Shown here one piece after another: positions 51,594 through 60,467 of a stretch of 64,000 nucleotides of DNA (position 1 is the stretch's first letter; every line of letters starts with the position of its first letter). Both the position numbers and the translations under genes were made by a program. This stretch comes from Gammaproteobacteria bacterium (GTDB lineage Bacteria; Pseudomonadota; Gammaproteobacteria; Burkholderiales; Nitrosomonadaceae). The stretch spans positions 744,001 to 808,000 of the forward strand of contig CP054180.1 of NCBI GenBank assembly GCA_015709635.1, written 5' to 3'. Under the pieces are notes generated by a model. That model was not told where the DNA came from. It made no database searches and saw nothing but the letters and a program-made list of their open reading frames with translations.

Positions 51594-53108
51594 TTACTGA
51601 AATATCTGCCACGCCAGCAATCCGGCCAGCAGCATTGCAATAAGTAAGAGCAGCCGGTTCTGGCGTTTTTCTTCAGCTACCAGGTCGGCCATTCTTCTTT
51701 CCAGTTCATGATTGCGGTTTTCGGCAAAAGCCTGATGGATCAAGCGGGGAAATTCCGGCAGGATGATGGCCCAGTTGGGGGCTTCTTTTTGGATCCGGCT
51801 GGCAAATCCACGTAAGCCGATTTGTTCCGACATCCAATTCTCCAGGAACGGTTTGGCCGTTTTCCACAGATCCAGATCGGGATCGAGGTCGCGCCCCAGG
51901 CCCTCGATGTTGAGCAGGGTTTTTTGCAGTAGCACCAATTGCGGCTGGATTTCGACGTTGAATTGCCGCGATGCTTGGAACAATTGCAGCAGAACGCGCC
52001 CGAACGAGATTTCCTTCAGCGGTTTGTCGAAAATCGGCTCACACACCGCCCGGACAGCGGCTTCGAAATCGTCCACGCGGGTATTCTTGGGCGCCCATCC
52101 GGCTTCGACGTGCGCTTGGGCAACGCGCGCGTAATCGCGGCGGAAAAAAGCCAGGAAATTTTGTGCCAGGTAGTTTTTGTCCTGATCGCTGAGCGTGCCC
52201 ATGATGCCGAAATCGACCGCGATGTAGCGGCCGTCTTTGCCGACGAAGATGTTGCCCGGGTGCATGTCGGCATGGAAATAGCCGTCGCGGAATACTTGGG
52301 TAAAAAAGATTTCCACGCCGACGCGCGCCAGTTGCGGAATATCGATGCCTTGGGCTTTTAATGCTTCCACGTGGCTGATCGGGATGCCTTTGACGCGCTC
52401 CATCACCATTACGCTGTTGCGGCAATAATCCCAATATACCTCGGGAACCAGCAGCAACGGCGAATCGAGAAAGTTGCGGCGCAACTGGCTGCAATTGGCC
52501 GCTTCGCGCATCAAATCGAGCTCGTCATCGAGATGACGGGCGAATTCCGAAACAACCTGGCGCAATTTCAGGCGCTTGCCGTCGGCCCACAAGGTTTCGG
52601 CCAGCCAGGCGCCAGTATCCATCAGTGCGATGTCATGCGTAATGACCGGCGCGAGATTCGGGCGCAGTATTTTGACCGCGACTTCGGTGCCATCATGCAA
52701 CACCGCCAGATGAACTTGTGCAACCGATGCGCTGGCGACGGGTATCGAATCAAACTTGAAGAATACTTTCTCAACTTTTTGGCCGTATTCTTTTTCTAAG
52801 ATGGTAAATACCAGGTCGGAGGAAAAGGGCGGCACCTGATCTTGCAGCTTGGCCAATTCGTCGGCGATATCCTGAGGCAGAATATCGCGCCTTGTCGACA
52901 GCATTTGGCCGAATTTCACAAAAATCGGCCCCAAGGTTGCCAACGCCAGGCGCAATCTTTCCCCACGCGGTTTATCCAGTTTCCGCCAAAAAGTTAACGT
53001 CCGGACCAGCGCGCGCAAGAACCGTAACCGGCTATGACCCAGAACGAACTCGTCCAGGCCGAATTTGAACGCGACATACTGTATTTTTAGGAGGCGGAAT
53101 AAGCGCAT
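51594..53108 (-). CDS. ubiB: ubiquinone biosynthesis kinase-like protein UbiB
   Basis: Atypical kinase/ATPase needed for ubiquinone synthesis. The 504-residue protein has the KxGQ motif in KFGQMLSTRRDILP, the ABC1/ADCK core (AVKILRPN, DIALM), the catalytic loop FHADMHPGNIFV and AVDFGIMG, and two C-terminal membrane helices (LLLIAMLLAGLLAWQIF at the end). Length is normal (E. coli 546). It follows ubiJ by 106 bases. Confidence 0.95.
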   Translation of the reverse strand: MRLFRLLKIQYVAFKFGLDEFVLGHSRLRFLRALVRTLTFWRKLDKPRGERLRLALATLGPIFVKFGQMLSTRRDILPQDIADELAKLQDQVPPFSSDLVFTILEKEYGQKVEKVFFKFDSIPVASASVAQVHLAVLHDGTEVAVKILRPNLAPVITHDIALMDTGAWLAETLWADGKRLKLRQVVSEFARHLDDELDLMREAANCSQLRRNFLDSPLLLVPEVYWDYCRNSVMVMERVKGIPISHVEALKAQGIDIPQLARVGVEIFFTQVFRDGYFHADMHPGNIFVGKDGRYIAVDFGIMGTLSDQDKNYLAQNFLAFFRRDYARVAQAHVEAGWAPKNTRVDDFEAAVRAVCEPIFDKPLKEISFGRVLLQLFQASRQFNVEIQPQLVLLQKTLLNIEGLGRDLDPDLDLWKTAKPFLENWMSEQIGLRGFASRIQKEAPNWAIILPEFPRLIHQAFAENRNHELERRMADLVAEEKRQNRLLLLIAMLLAGLLAWQIFQ

Positions 53109-53214
53109 GAAAGATCAGCAATAGGGAATGAATGGGTATCTGGCGGGTTGATTAGGGCAGCGTAAGTTTATTCATGATTGATTGAGTATTCCGGTTTCGG
53201 TTGGTTGCGATGTA

Positions 53215-53802
53215 TTACCGGGTTAACCGGCCTAACTGATTCAGCCGTTGCTCCAGTTTTTCAATGTCAAATTGTAAGTTTCGCACTTCTTGCGCAAATC
53301 GCTCGACAGCCGCCGGTTTGGTCAGAAAGCTGGTTTCTTCGGTGCAATACTCGGCAAACGCTTGCGCCAAACGGTGAACATTGCCGGTTTGCCACTGCAC
53401 CAGTTGCTCACCTGCCTGCACGATGCGATGCGCGGGAATATCTCCAACCGTTTTGCTCAAATCATGTGCAAGGATCACGCCGGGGTCGATCTGCTTGGCA
53501 ATCGCAATCAATTCACTGGCAAACGTTTGATCGCCGCTGACGGTGACCGGTTTGAACGCATCCGGCTCCCGCGCAACCAAGCGCGGCAGCATCAGTAACG
53601 GCAATGTCAGTATCGCATCCGCCGGTTGTGTGTTGTCCACGGGTTGTAACTTACCTTCGCTGTTTATCTCAACGCTGAAGCCCATCATCGGCGATATCCG
53701 GATGCCGATTGTTCTACCCGCATGCGATTGTAATTGCGCGCATGCCCACTGCTCGCTGCGCAGAACATGATTGATAGATGTGATGACAACAGATGCCAGC
53801 AT
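53215..53802 (-). CDS. ubiJ: ubiquinone biosynthesis accessory factor UbiJ
   Basis: Lipid-binding SCP2-domain protein of the Ubi metabolon. From the ATG at 53802 it has 195 residues: an N-terminal SCP2 fold (INHVLRSEQWACAQLQSHAGRTIGIRI; ADAILTLPLLMLPRLV) and a C-terminal coiled coil (RFAQEVRNLQFDIEKLEQRLNQL). A GTG at 53853 is an alternative start. Location upstream of ubiB supports the call. Confidence 0.88.
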   Translation of the reverse strand: MLASVVITSINHVLRSEQWACAQLQSHAGRTIGIRISPMMGFSVEINSEGKLQPVDNTQPADAILTLPLLMLPRLVAREPDAFKPVTVSGDQTFASELIAIAKQIDPGVILAHDLSKTVGDIPAHRIVQAGEQLVQWQTGNVHRLAQAFAEYCTEETSFLTKPAAVERFAQEVRNLQFDIEKLEQRLNQLGRLTR

Positions 53803-54051
53803 TATAGTTAACGTTTGCAGATGAAATGACCGGAATAGAAGAAAAAGCTCCACTTATTTAATTCGGCACTCTAATGTGCACAAAGCAACGATTTCTTCGA
53901 CGCTTACAACAGGTTTGCGAGTATAGCACTATAACTGATATTCATTATAAGCGGGGCTGCATGCTCGCTGTTGAGCACCAAGAGGAATATGAATTGCAAT
54001 GGGCGGTGCTGAATCGATAGCATCAGGCTGTAGTGCTGAGTACATTAATGA

Positions 54052-54213
54052 GTGCGGCAATCGAAGGCCGGTCAGGGAATTCGTGGTGTCCTGTCAACCG
54101 GGGATTCTTATGACGATGCATCGGCTGAAACGATTAATGGATTGTACAAGACAGAAGTTACTCAATATCGCAGCCCCGGCGCATTATGGATGAAGTTAAA
54201 TTATGCTCTGAGA
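54052..54213 (+). pseudogene. IS3-family transposase fragment
   Basis: Residues GDSYDDASAETINGLYKTEV match the C-terminal part of the IS3-family OrfB integrase core, which normally reads GDSYDNALAETINGLYKAE and contains the catalytic Glu. Nothing else of the element is left. It lies in a 460-base gap (53803-54261) otherwise without a gene, 50 bases from the end of the DUF4157 gene. Confidence 0.7.
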
Positions 54214-54261
54214 CACACAGTTAACCAAGAAAGTAATTGAGGTTGATCATTCTGCACAGTT

Positions 54262-55788
54262 TCACCTTGCAAGCTGAAAGTTTTCGTTGCCGATGATGAC
54301 TCTTGGTTTGTTTAGTAGCAAGTATGGCAACCAATGAGCTTGGTTGTTTGACCAGTCGGGCAAGTCTATCCCATAATTAGAATAGTTGAATGACCTGGCT
54401 TGATTTATATTTGCGCCTACTCTTGCTTCATAGTTTAATGCAACAGAGCTTGCTACATGTCTATCCGTCACTTGATATTGCTGAGTATTAAATCTAGCTT
54501 CTAATGCGGTATACAATTGATCGTCTGTCGGTGCCGTCGCTGGGTGGAGATTCACAGAATTACTATTCAAGTTATCCCAATTTCCCACATTTTGAAAGTA
54601 CGCTCTCATTGTATCCAAGCACTGATTTATCATGAGCGGCAGTACTGTATTGGCATCATAAAAACCGGTTGTTACCTTAAGCTTTCCATGTTCGTTTACC
54701 CTATTTAAAGCGGGACCCTGATCTATTCTATTCTCCTCTAAGGAATGAGATGCTTCCTGATTATCAGGCCAAGCTGCAACATTGTCACCATCATCAGCTC
54801 CTCCGAATCTGTGAGCTATCTGATGCCCGCTTTGATATATCGCAGTATTGTTTGCGTGTGTAATAAGATTGGCTGTAATCATTAGGTTTGGCCATGCGGA
54901 TCTACCTATTGGATTCGTCGCTCCTCCTCCTGGTGGATTTATTTTTGTTCCAGCCCCATCGAAATTAAAGTTAACCTCAGGGTGAGTTACCATTCTCAGA
55001 AACTGCATCGTTTTATTTTGAACCGTATCAACTTTTGGCTGAGCATAACCTCCCTCTTTGATGGTTTTTGTCAGTACGCCTGCATACTGGATCGCCTTCG
55101 CCCCCATCACATCCGCTTCTCGTTCCAATCCCACATCATCATTCACCGGCACGCCATCCTTCATCTGCATCGTCGGCTGCACCCGCCCCTGTGCCTGCTG
55201 CACAACGTGCCAAGCCTCGTGCGGCAAATGTTGTTCTTGGCTTGGCGCAACATGAATGTCCGTTCCTTGTGCATAGGCCAGCGCATTGAGTTGCGCGGGT
55301 TGCGATGAGTTGTAATGAACTCGCACAGAATCCATCGACACACCCGATAGTGATTCGATGCCGGATTTGAGGTTGTCAGGCAGACCGGTGTTATTGGGTT
55401 TTGCTGGCGCTTGTTCGCGCTGGGCAACTTTCGGTTGCAACGGCTCTTCTACTTCCTCACGCTGCGTGATTGTCCCGGTACCGGGCTGCTGCCGTTGCAC
55501 CGTGACATGAGGACTTTTGTGCATGGTTGCGGCAGCCTTGCGTTGCGCCGCCATGCGCGGACTATTGCGGATCATATTCATCATCCTGCGCTGTGCCGTG
55601 GCCTGTGGGCTGTTGTTCGCCATAGTGGCTACATGCGTAAGTTTGCCGAGCTGAGGACTTGCTTCAACCATGGCTTTGAGTTGTGCAATCTGCTCTCCAT
55701 GCGGTGATGCAATTGCCAAACCTCGATCGCTCTGCTGTGCGGGGGATTGGTTCTGCGTATTGCGATGCTGCGCTTCAACTTTTCGCAT
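54262..55788 (-). CDS. DUF4157 protein with N-terminal repeats and a nuclease-like C-terminus; possible secreted toxin
   Basis: A 508-residue protein with three parts. Residues 27-107 hold five 16-residue repeats, each starting with Ser-Pro after Ala, Asn or Lys (Ser28, 44, 60, 76, 92). Residues about 135-235 are a DUF4157 domain with HEAWHVVQQ (His190, Glu191, His194) and LEREAD (Glu222/Glu224), a zincin-like site. Residues about 260-508 contain SGHQIAHRFGG (His322, His326) and DDGDNVAAWP (Asn336), which resemble the GH-x-IA-x-R-x-GG ... DN core of non-specific nucleases. No signal peptide or membrane helix. DUF4157 proteins are linked with extracellular contractile injection systems in other bacteria; no such system is in this window. 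The nuclease call is inference. Confidence 0.7.
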   Translation of the reverse strand: MRKVEAQHRNTQNQSPAQQSDRGLAIASPHGEQIAQLKAMVEASPQLGKLTHVATMANNSPQATAQRRMMNMIRNSPRMAAQRKAAATMHKSPHVTVQRQQPGTGTITQREEVEEPLQPKVAQREQAPAKPNNTGLPDNLKSGIESLSGVSMDSVRVHYNSSQPAQLNALAYAQGTDIHVAPSQEQHLPHEAWHVVQQAQGRVQPTMQMKDGVPVNDDVGLEREADVMGAKAIQYAGVLTKTIKEGGYAQPKVDTVQNKTMQFLRMVTHPEVNFNFDGAGTKINPPGGGATNPIGRSAWPNLMITANLITHANNTAIYQSGHQIAHRFGGADDGDNVAAWPDNQEASHSLEENRIDQGPALNRVNEHGKLKVTTGFYDANTVLPLMINQCLDTMRAYFQNVGNWDNLNSNSVNLHPATAPTDDQLYTALEARFNTQQYQVTDRHVASSVALNYEARVGANINQARSFNYSNYGIDLPDWSNNQAHWLPYLLLNKPRVIIGNENFQLAR

Positions 55789-55900
55789 TTCTCATCAGCT
55801 CCTGTGTCCGTTCGTTGTTGGGCTTGGTGAACTTGCCTCTCGCTGGTGATCAAGGTCGGTTACACAATACTACTATTAAACCGCGGCTATATAATATACC

Positions 55901-57337
55901 TCACTCCAGCTTCTTCCTCAGCATCGCATTCACTTGCGCCGGGTTGGCTTTGCCCTGCGTGGCTTTCATGATCTGACCGACCAGTGAGTTGAAGGCTTTT
56001 TCCTTGCCGGCGCGGTAATCGGCGACTTGCTGCGCGTTGGCGGCGAGGACTTGGTCGACGATTTTTTCGATGGCGCTGTCGTCGGAAATTTGTTTGAGTC
56101 CCTTGGCTTCGATGATGGCGTCGGCGTTTTTGTCCAGTTCGCCGTTCCATAGGCTCTCGAACACCGTCTTGGCGGCTTTGCCGGAGATTGTGCCGTCGCC
56201 GATGCGTTTCAGCAGCGCGGCGAGCTGCGCCGGGTTGATCGGGCAGGCGGCGATGTCGATGCCTTCCTTGTTCAGTTGCGCGCTGATTTCACCCATGATC
56301 CAGTTGGCGCATAGTTTGGCTTGTGTTGGCAATTCCCGGATGGCGGCTTCAAAGTAATCCGCCATTTCGCGCGAGCCGGTCAGCACGGCGGCATCATAGG
56401 CGGACAATGCGAATTCCGTTACATAACGTTCACGCCGCGCTTGCGGCAATTCCGGCAGAGCGGACTTAACCTGCTCGATCCAGCTGGCGGAGATTTCCAC
56501 GGGCAACAAATCCGGATCGGGGAAGTAGCGGTAGTCGTTGGCATCTTCCTTGGTGCGCATGGTGCGGGTTTCGTCTTTGTTGGCGTCGTACAGCCGGGTT
56601 TCCTGGCGGATCGCGCCGCCGTCTTCGAGGATTTCGATCTGCCGCCGGGCTTCGTAGTCGATGGCTTTCTCCAGGAAGCGGAACGAATTCAGATTCTTGA
56701 TTTCGCAGCGCGTGCCGAGTTTTTCCGTGCCGCGCGGGCGCACCGAAACGTTCGCATCGCAGCGGAACGAGCCTTCCTGCATGTTGCCGTCGCAAATGCC
56801 GATCCAGCGCACCAGCGCGTGCAAGGTTTTGGCGTACGCCACGGCTTCGGCGCTGCTGCGCATATCCGGCTCGGAGACGATTTCCAGCAACGGCGTGCCG
56901 GCACGGTTCAAATCGATGCCACTCATGCCGTGAAAATCCTCGTGCAGCGACTTGCCGGCGTCTTCTTCCAGGTGCGCGCGCGTCAGGCGGACGGTTTTTT
57001 CAACGCCATCGATTTGAATTGCGATAGTGCCGCCTTGCACCACCGGCAATTCGTACTGGCTGATTTGATAGCCTTTCGGCAAATCGGGATAAAAATAATT
57101 TTTGCGCGCGAAAATGGACGGTGAATTGATTTTCGCGCCAACTGACAAGCCGAACTTGATCGCTCGTTCCACCGCGCCCTTATTCAGCACCGGCAGCACA
57201 CCGGGCAGCGCCAGGTCGATCACACAGGCTTGGGTATTGGGCGGCGCACCGTAGGCGGTGGAAGCGCCCGAGAAGATTTTGGAGTGCGTTGAAAGTTGCG
57301 CATGTACTTCAAGACCGATGACAATTTCCCACTGCAT
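55901..57337 (-). CDS. gatB: aspartyl/glutamyl-tRNA amidotransferase subunit B
   Basis: Kinase-like subunit of the GatCAB complex, which converts Glu-tRNA-Gln or Asp-tRNA-Asn to the amide forms. The 478-residue protein starts MQWEIVIGLEVHAQLSTHSKIFSG, has the LPVLNKGAVERAIKFG and DLPKGYQISQYE blocks and ends with the helical YqeY-like tail (KANPAQVNAMLRKKL). Last gene of gatC-gatA-gatB, 46 bases after gatA. Confidence 0.97.
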   Translation of the reverse strand: MQWEIVIGLEVHAQLSTHSKIFSGASTAYGAPPNTQACVIDLALPGVLPVLNKGAVERAIKFGLSVGAKINSPSIFARKNYFYPDLPKGYQISQYELPVVQGGTIAIQIDGVEKTVRLTRAHLEEDAGKSLHEDFHGMSGIDLNRAGTPLLEIVSEPDMRSSAEAVAYAKTLHALVRWIGICDGNMQEGSFRCDANVSVRPRGTEKLGTRCEIKNLNSFRFLEKAIDYEARRQIEILEDGGAIRQETRLYDANKDETRTMRTKEDANDYRYFPDPDLLPVEISASWIEQVKSALPELPQARRERYVTEFALSAYDAAVLTGSREMADYFEAAIRELPTQAKLCANWIMGEISAQLNKEGIDIAACPINPAQLAALLKRIGDGTISGKAAKTVFESLWNGELDKNADAIIEAKGLKQISDDSAIEKIVDQVLAANAQQVADYRAGKEKAFNSLVGQIMKATQGKANPAQVNAMLRKKLE

Positions 57338-57383
57338 AATGAATTTTCCAGCTAAATATGTATTTCACAAATGAAGGTTGATT

Positions 57384-58832
57384 TTAAACGGGCGACCGGG
57401 TATGCCAATCGGTGGCCAATTGGTATTGGTGCGCAACGTTCAGCATGTGCGCTTCCGAGAAGTAATTACCGATGATGTGCAGGCCGATCGGGCGGTTTTT
57501 ATCGCCGAAGCCGATCGGAATCGACATCGCCGGCATGCCGGTCAGATTGGCGGCGCTGGTGTAGATGTCGGACAAATACATCTGAATCGGATCGCCGCTT
57601 TTTTCGCCCAGATTGAACGCCACGGTCGGCGTCGTCGGGCCCATGATGATGTCGCATTGTTGGTAGGCTTCGGCAAAATCCTGCGCGATCAGGCGGCGCA
57701 GCTTTTGCGCTTTGATGTAATAGGCGTCGTAATAACCGTGCGACAGTACATAGGTGCCGATCAGAATACGCCGTTTCACTTCCGCGCCGAAGCCTTGCGC
57801 GCGCGACTTGCGGTACATGTTGCCCAGATCGCTGTACGATCCGGCGCGATAGCCGTAGCGCACGCCGTCGAAGCGCGACAAATTGCTCGATGCTTCGGCA
57901 GGCGCCAGCACGTAATAAACCGGAATCGCCAGCGGCGCGTTCGGTAACGAAATCTCGACCGTTTGCGCGCCCAGTTTGCGGTATTCATTCAGGGCGTTGT
58001 CGACCGCGCTGGCGACATCGCGGTTCATGCCCGCGGCGAAATATTCCTTCGGTAAACCGATGCGCAAACCCGCTAACGGTTTTTGCAGATCGCGCGCATA
58101 GTCTTCGGCATCGCGTTGCAGGCTGGTCGAGTCGCGCGGATCGAACCCGACCATGACATTCAGCAGCAGCGCCAGATCTTCCGCCGATTTCGCCATCGGA
58201 CCGCCCTGATCGAGACTGGAAGCGAAGGCGATCATGCCGTAGCGCGACACCAGGCCGTAGGTCGGTTTGATCCCCGAGATGCCGCACAGCGCGGCGGGCT
58301 GGCGGATCGAGCCGCCGGTATCGGTGCCGGTAGCCGCGGGCGCCAATCGGGCGGCCACCGCACACGCCGCGCCGCCTGAACTGCCGCCGGGTACCGCTGC
58401 ATGATCCCAGGGATTTTTCACCGGGCCGTAATAGGACGTTTCATTGCTCGACCCCATGGCGAATTCGTCCATGTTGGTTTTGCCGATATTCACCGCGCCG
58501 GCTTGGTTGAAACGTTCGATGACACCGGCATCGTACGGTGAGACGAAATTCGACAGCATTTTTGAACCGCACGTGGTCAACCAGCCTTTGGCGCAGAAAA
58601 TATCTTTTTGCGCGATCGGAATGCCGGTGAGCGGACCGGCCTGCCCCGCGGCGATCATTTGGTCGGCTGCTTGCGCTTGCGCCAGGCTCATTGCTTCATT
58701 CACGGTGATGAAGGCATTGTATTCCGGATTGGTCTGCTTGATGCGTTGCAGAAATTCGGCGGTCAATTCGGTGCTGGAAATTTTTTTCCCGGCAAGTTGC
58801 AGCGAAAGCTGTTTAAGGCTGGCGTTAAACAT
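57384..58832 (-). CDS. gatA: aspartyl/glutamyl-tRNA amidotransferase subunit A
   Basis: Amidase-signature subunit that releases ammonia from glutamine. The 482-residue protein has the catalytic Lys in PIAQKDIF and the Ser-cisSer pair in GGSSGGAACAVAARLAP ... GTDTGGSIRQPAALCG. Length matches the family (485). Middle gene of gatCAB; gatC ends 95 bases upstream. Confidence 0.97.
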   Translation of the reverse strand: MFNASLKQLSLQLAGKKISSTELTAEFLQRIKQTNPEYNAFITVNEAMSLAQAQAADQMIAAGQAGPLTGIPIAQKDIFCAKGWLTTCGSKMLSNFVSPYDAGVIERFNQAGAVNIGKTNMDEFAMGSSNETSYYGPVKNPWDHAAVPGGSSGGAACAVAARLAPAATGTDTGGSIRQPAALCGISGIKPTYGLVSRYGMIAFASSLDQGGPMAKSAEDLALLLNVMVGFDPRDSTSLQRDAEDYARDLQKPLAGLRIGLPKEYFAAGMNRDVASAVDNALNEYRKLGAQTVEISLPNAPLAIPVYYVLAPAEASSNLSRFDGVRYGYRAGSYSDLGNMYRKSRAQGFGAEVKRRILIGTYVLSHGYYDAYYIKAQKLRRLIAQDFAEAYQQCDIIMGPTTPTVAFNLGEKSGDPIQMYLSDIYTSAANLTGMPAMSIPIGFGDKNRPIGLHIIGNYFSEAHMLNVAHQYQLATDWHTRSPV

Positions 58833-58927
58833 GGATGTACTGATCAGAGAAAAATGGAATGTTACGTTAATGACGGTATTTCTAAGTGCTACGTTTTTTA
58901 AGATGTTTTGTTGCGATAGTGTTGAGT

Positions 58928-59215
58928 CTATTCAATGACTTGAGGAACCAGATACAGACCGGCTTCGACTTGCGGTGCGATTGATTGATATAATTCGCGC
59001 TGGTCGGTTTCAGTAACTTCATCTTCACGTAAACGCTGTACGACACTCTGCGCGTGCGACATGGGCTCCACTGCCGAGGTATCAACCGCTTGCATGGTTT
59101 CAATCAAATTGAAAATGCCGGATAGGTGAGACAAAGTCTCTGTTGCCTCGTTTTCATCAATTTCAATATAAGCAAGATCAGCAATACGTTTCACATCGCT
59201 AATAGATAAAGTCAT
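58928..59215 (-). CDS. gatC: aspartyl/glutamyl-tRNA amidotransferase subunit C
   Basis: Small subunit that wraps around GatA and GatB. From the ATG at 59215 it has 95 residues: MTLSISDVKRIADLAYIEID at the start and the conserved VEPMSHAQSVVQRLREDEV segment. An in-frame ATG at 59239 gives eight extra residues not usual in the family. Divergent from mreB with 132 bases between. Confidence 0.95.
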   Translation of the reverse strand: MTLSISDVKRIADLAYIEIDENEATETLSHLSGIFNLIETMQAVDTSAVEPMSHAQSVVQRLREDEVTETDQRELYQSIAPQVEAGLYLVPQVIE

Positions 59216-59347
59216 TTTAATCGGTAACCTTATATTCAAATAACTATTAGGGTATCATGCCCCCGTTTCACCGGCGTATTATTTTTTGATGGTTTTTTAT
59301 TTTATTATTCGCTCTCATCATCATTATTAACAACGGATTCTGCCACT

Positions 59348-60406
59348 ATGCTTAATTTCTTGAACAACAATATCTTTGGAAGCTATTTCTCGACGGACAT
59401 GGCGATTGATTTGGGCACGGCGAATACGCTGATTTATGTCCACGGCCAAGGTATCGTGCTGGATGAACCTTCCGTAGTGGCTATCCGTGAAGAAAGCGGC
59501 GCCAATGGCAAGAAAATGATTCAGCAAGTGGGGCTTGCAGCTAAGCAAATGTTAGGCCGCACGCCGGGGAATATCACTGCGATCCGTCCGATGAAAGACG
59601 GCGTGATTGCCGATTTTACCGTCACCGAGCAAATGCTCAAGATGTTCATCCGCCGGGTGAATCCGCCGCGGCTGCTTTCCGCCAATCCGCGCATTGTCAT
59701 TTGTGTTCCGTACGGTTCCACGCAAGTGGAGCGCCGTGCCATCCGTGAAGCGGCCTACGGTGCCGGCGCGCGCAAGGTCGAGCTGATCGAGGAACCGATG
59801 GCGGCGGCATTGGGTGCCGATATGCCGGTTGAATCACCGACCGGTTCGATGGTGGTCGATATCGGCGGCGGCACTACGGAAGTCGGCGTGATTTCGCTGG
59901 GCGGTATCGTGTATTCCAATTCGGTGCGTGTCGGCGGGGACAAATTTGACGAGGCGATCATCAACTATATCCGCCGTAACTACGGCATGCTGATCGGTGA
60001 AGTGACCGCCGAGATTATCAAGAAAGGGATCGGTTCGGCTTTTCCCGGTTCCGAAGTGCGCGAAATAGAAGTGAAGGGCCGCAATCTGGCGGAAGGCATC
60101 CCGCGCAGTTTCACCATTTCCAGTAACGAAATTCTCGAAGCGCTGGCGGAGCCGCTGAATAGTATCGTCAGCGCGGTCAAGTCCGCGCTTGAGCATACGC
60201 CGCCGGAATTGGGCGCGGACATCGCGGAAAAGGGCATGGTCATGACCGGCGGCGGTGCCTTGCTGCGCGATATCGACCGGCTATTGATGGAAGAAACCGG
60301 ATTGTCCGTCATCGTCGCCGACGATCCGTTGACTTGTGTGGTGCGTGGCGCCGGTATTGCGCTGGAAAACATGGATCGATCGATCGGCATTTTTGCCCGC
60401 GATTAA
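59348..60406 (+). CDS. mreB: rod-shape actin-like protein MreB
   Basis: Cytoskeletal ATPase that directs cell-wall elongation. The 352-residue protein has the phosphate-1 motif MAIDLGTANTLIYV, the phosphate-2 motif VVDIGGGTTEVGVIS and the adenosine motif VMTGGGALLRDID. N-terminal MLNFLNNNIFGSYFS supplies the membrane-binding segment. Length is normal (E. coli 347). First gene of mreBCD-mrdA-rodA. Confidence 0.98.
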   Translation: MLNFLNNNIFGSYFSTDMAIDLGTANTLIYVHGQGIVLDEPSVVAIREESGANGKKMIQQVGLAAKQMLGRTPGNITAIRPMKDGVIADFTVTEQMLKMFIRRVNPPRLLSANPRIVICVPYGSTQVERRAIREAAYGAGARKVELIEEPMAAALGADMPVESPTGSMVVDIGGGTTEVGVISLGGIVYSNSVRVGGDKFDEAIINYIRRNYGMLIGEVTAEIIKKGIGSAFPGSEVREIEVKGRNLAEGIPRSFTISSNEILEALAEPLNSIVSAVKSALEHTPPELGADIAEKGMVMTGGGALLRDIDRLLMEETGLSVIVADDPLTCVVRGAGIALENMDRSIGIFARD

Positions 60407-60467
60407 ATCAATTTGAGTGTTCATTATCTTGACTGAGAGCTCGATTGATTTCTAACCCCGGGACGTA

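Noticed and set aside
54262..55788. Reading the DUF4157 gene as a plain peptidase or a phage protein
   Set aside because: The zincin-like motif covers only about 100 of 508 residues, and no phage gene is near.
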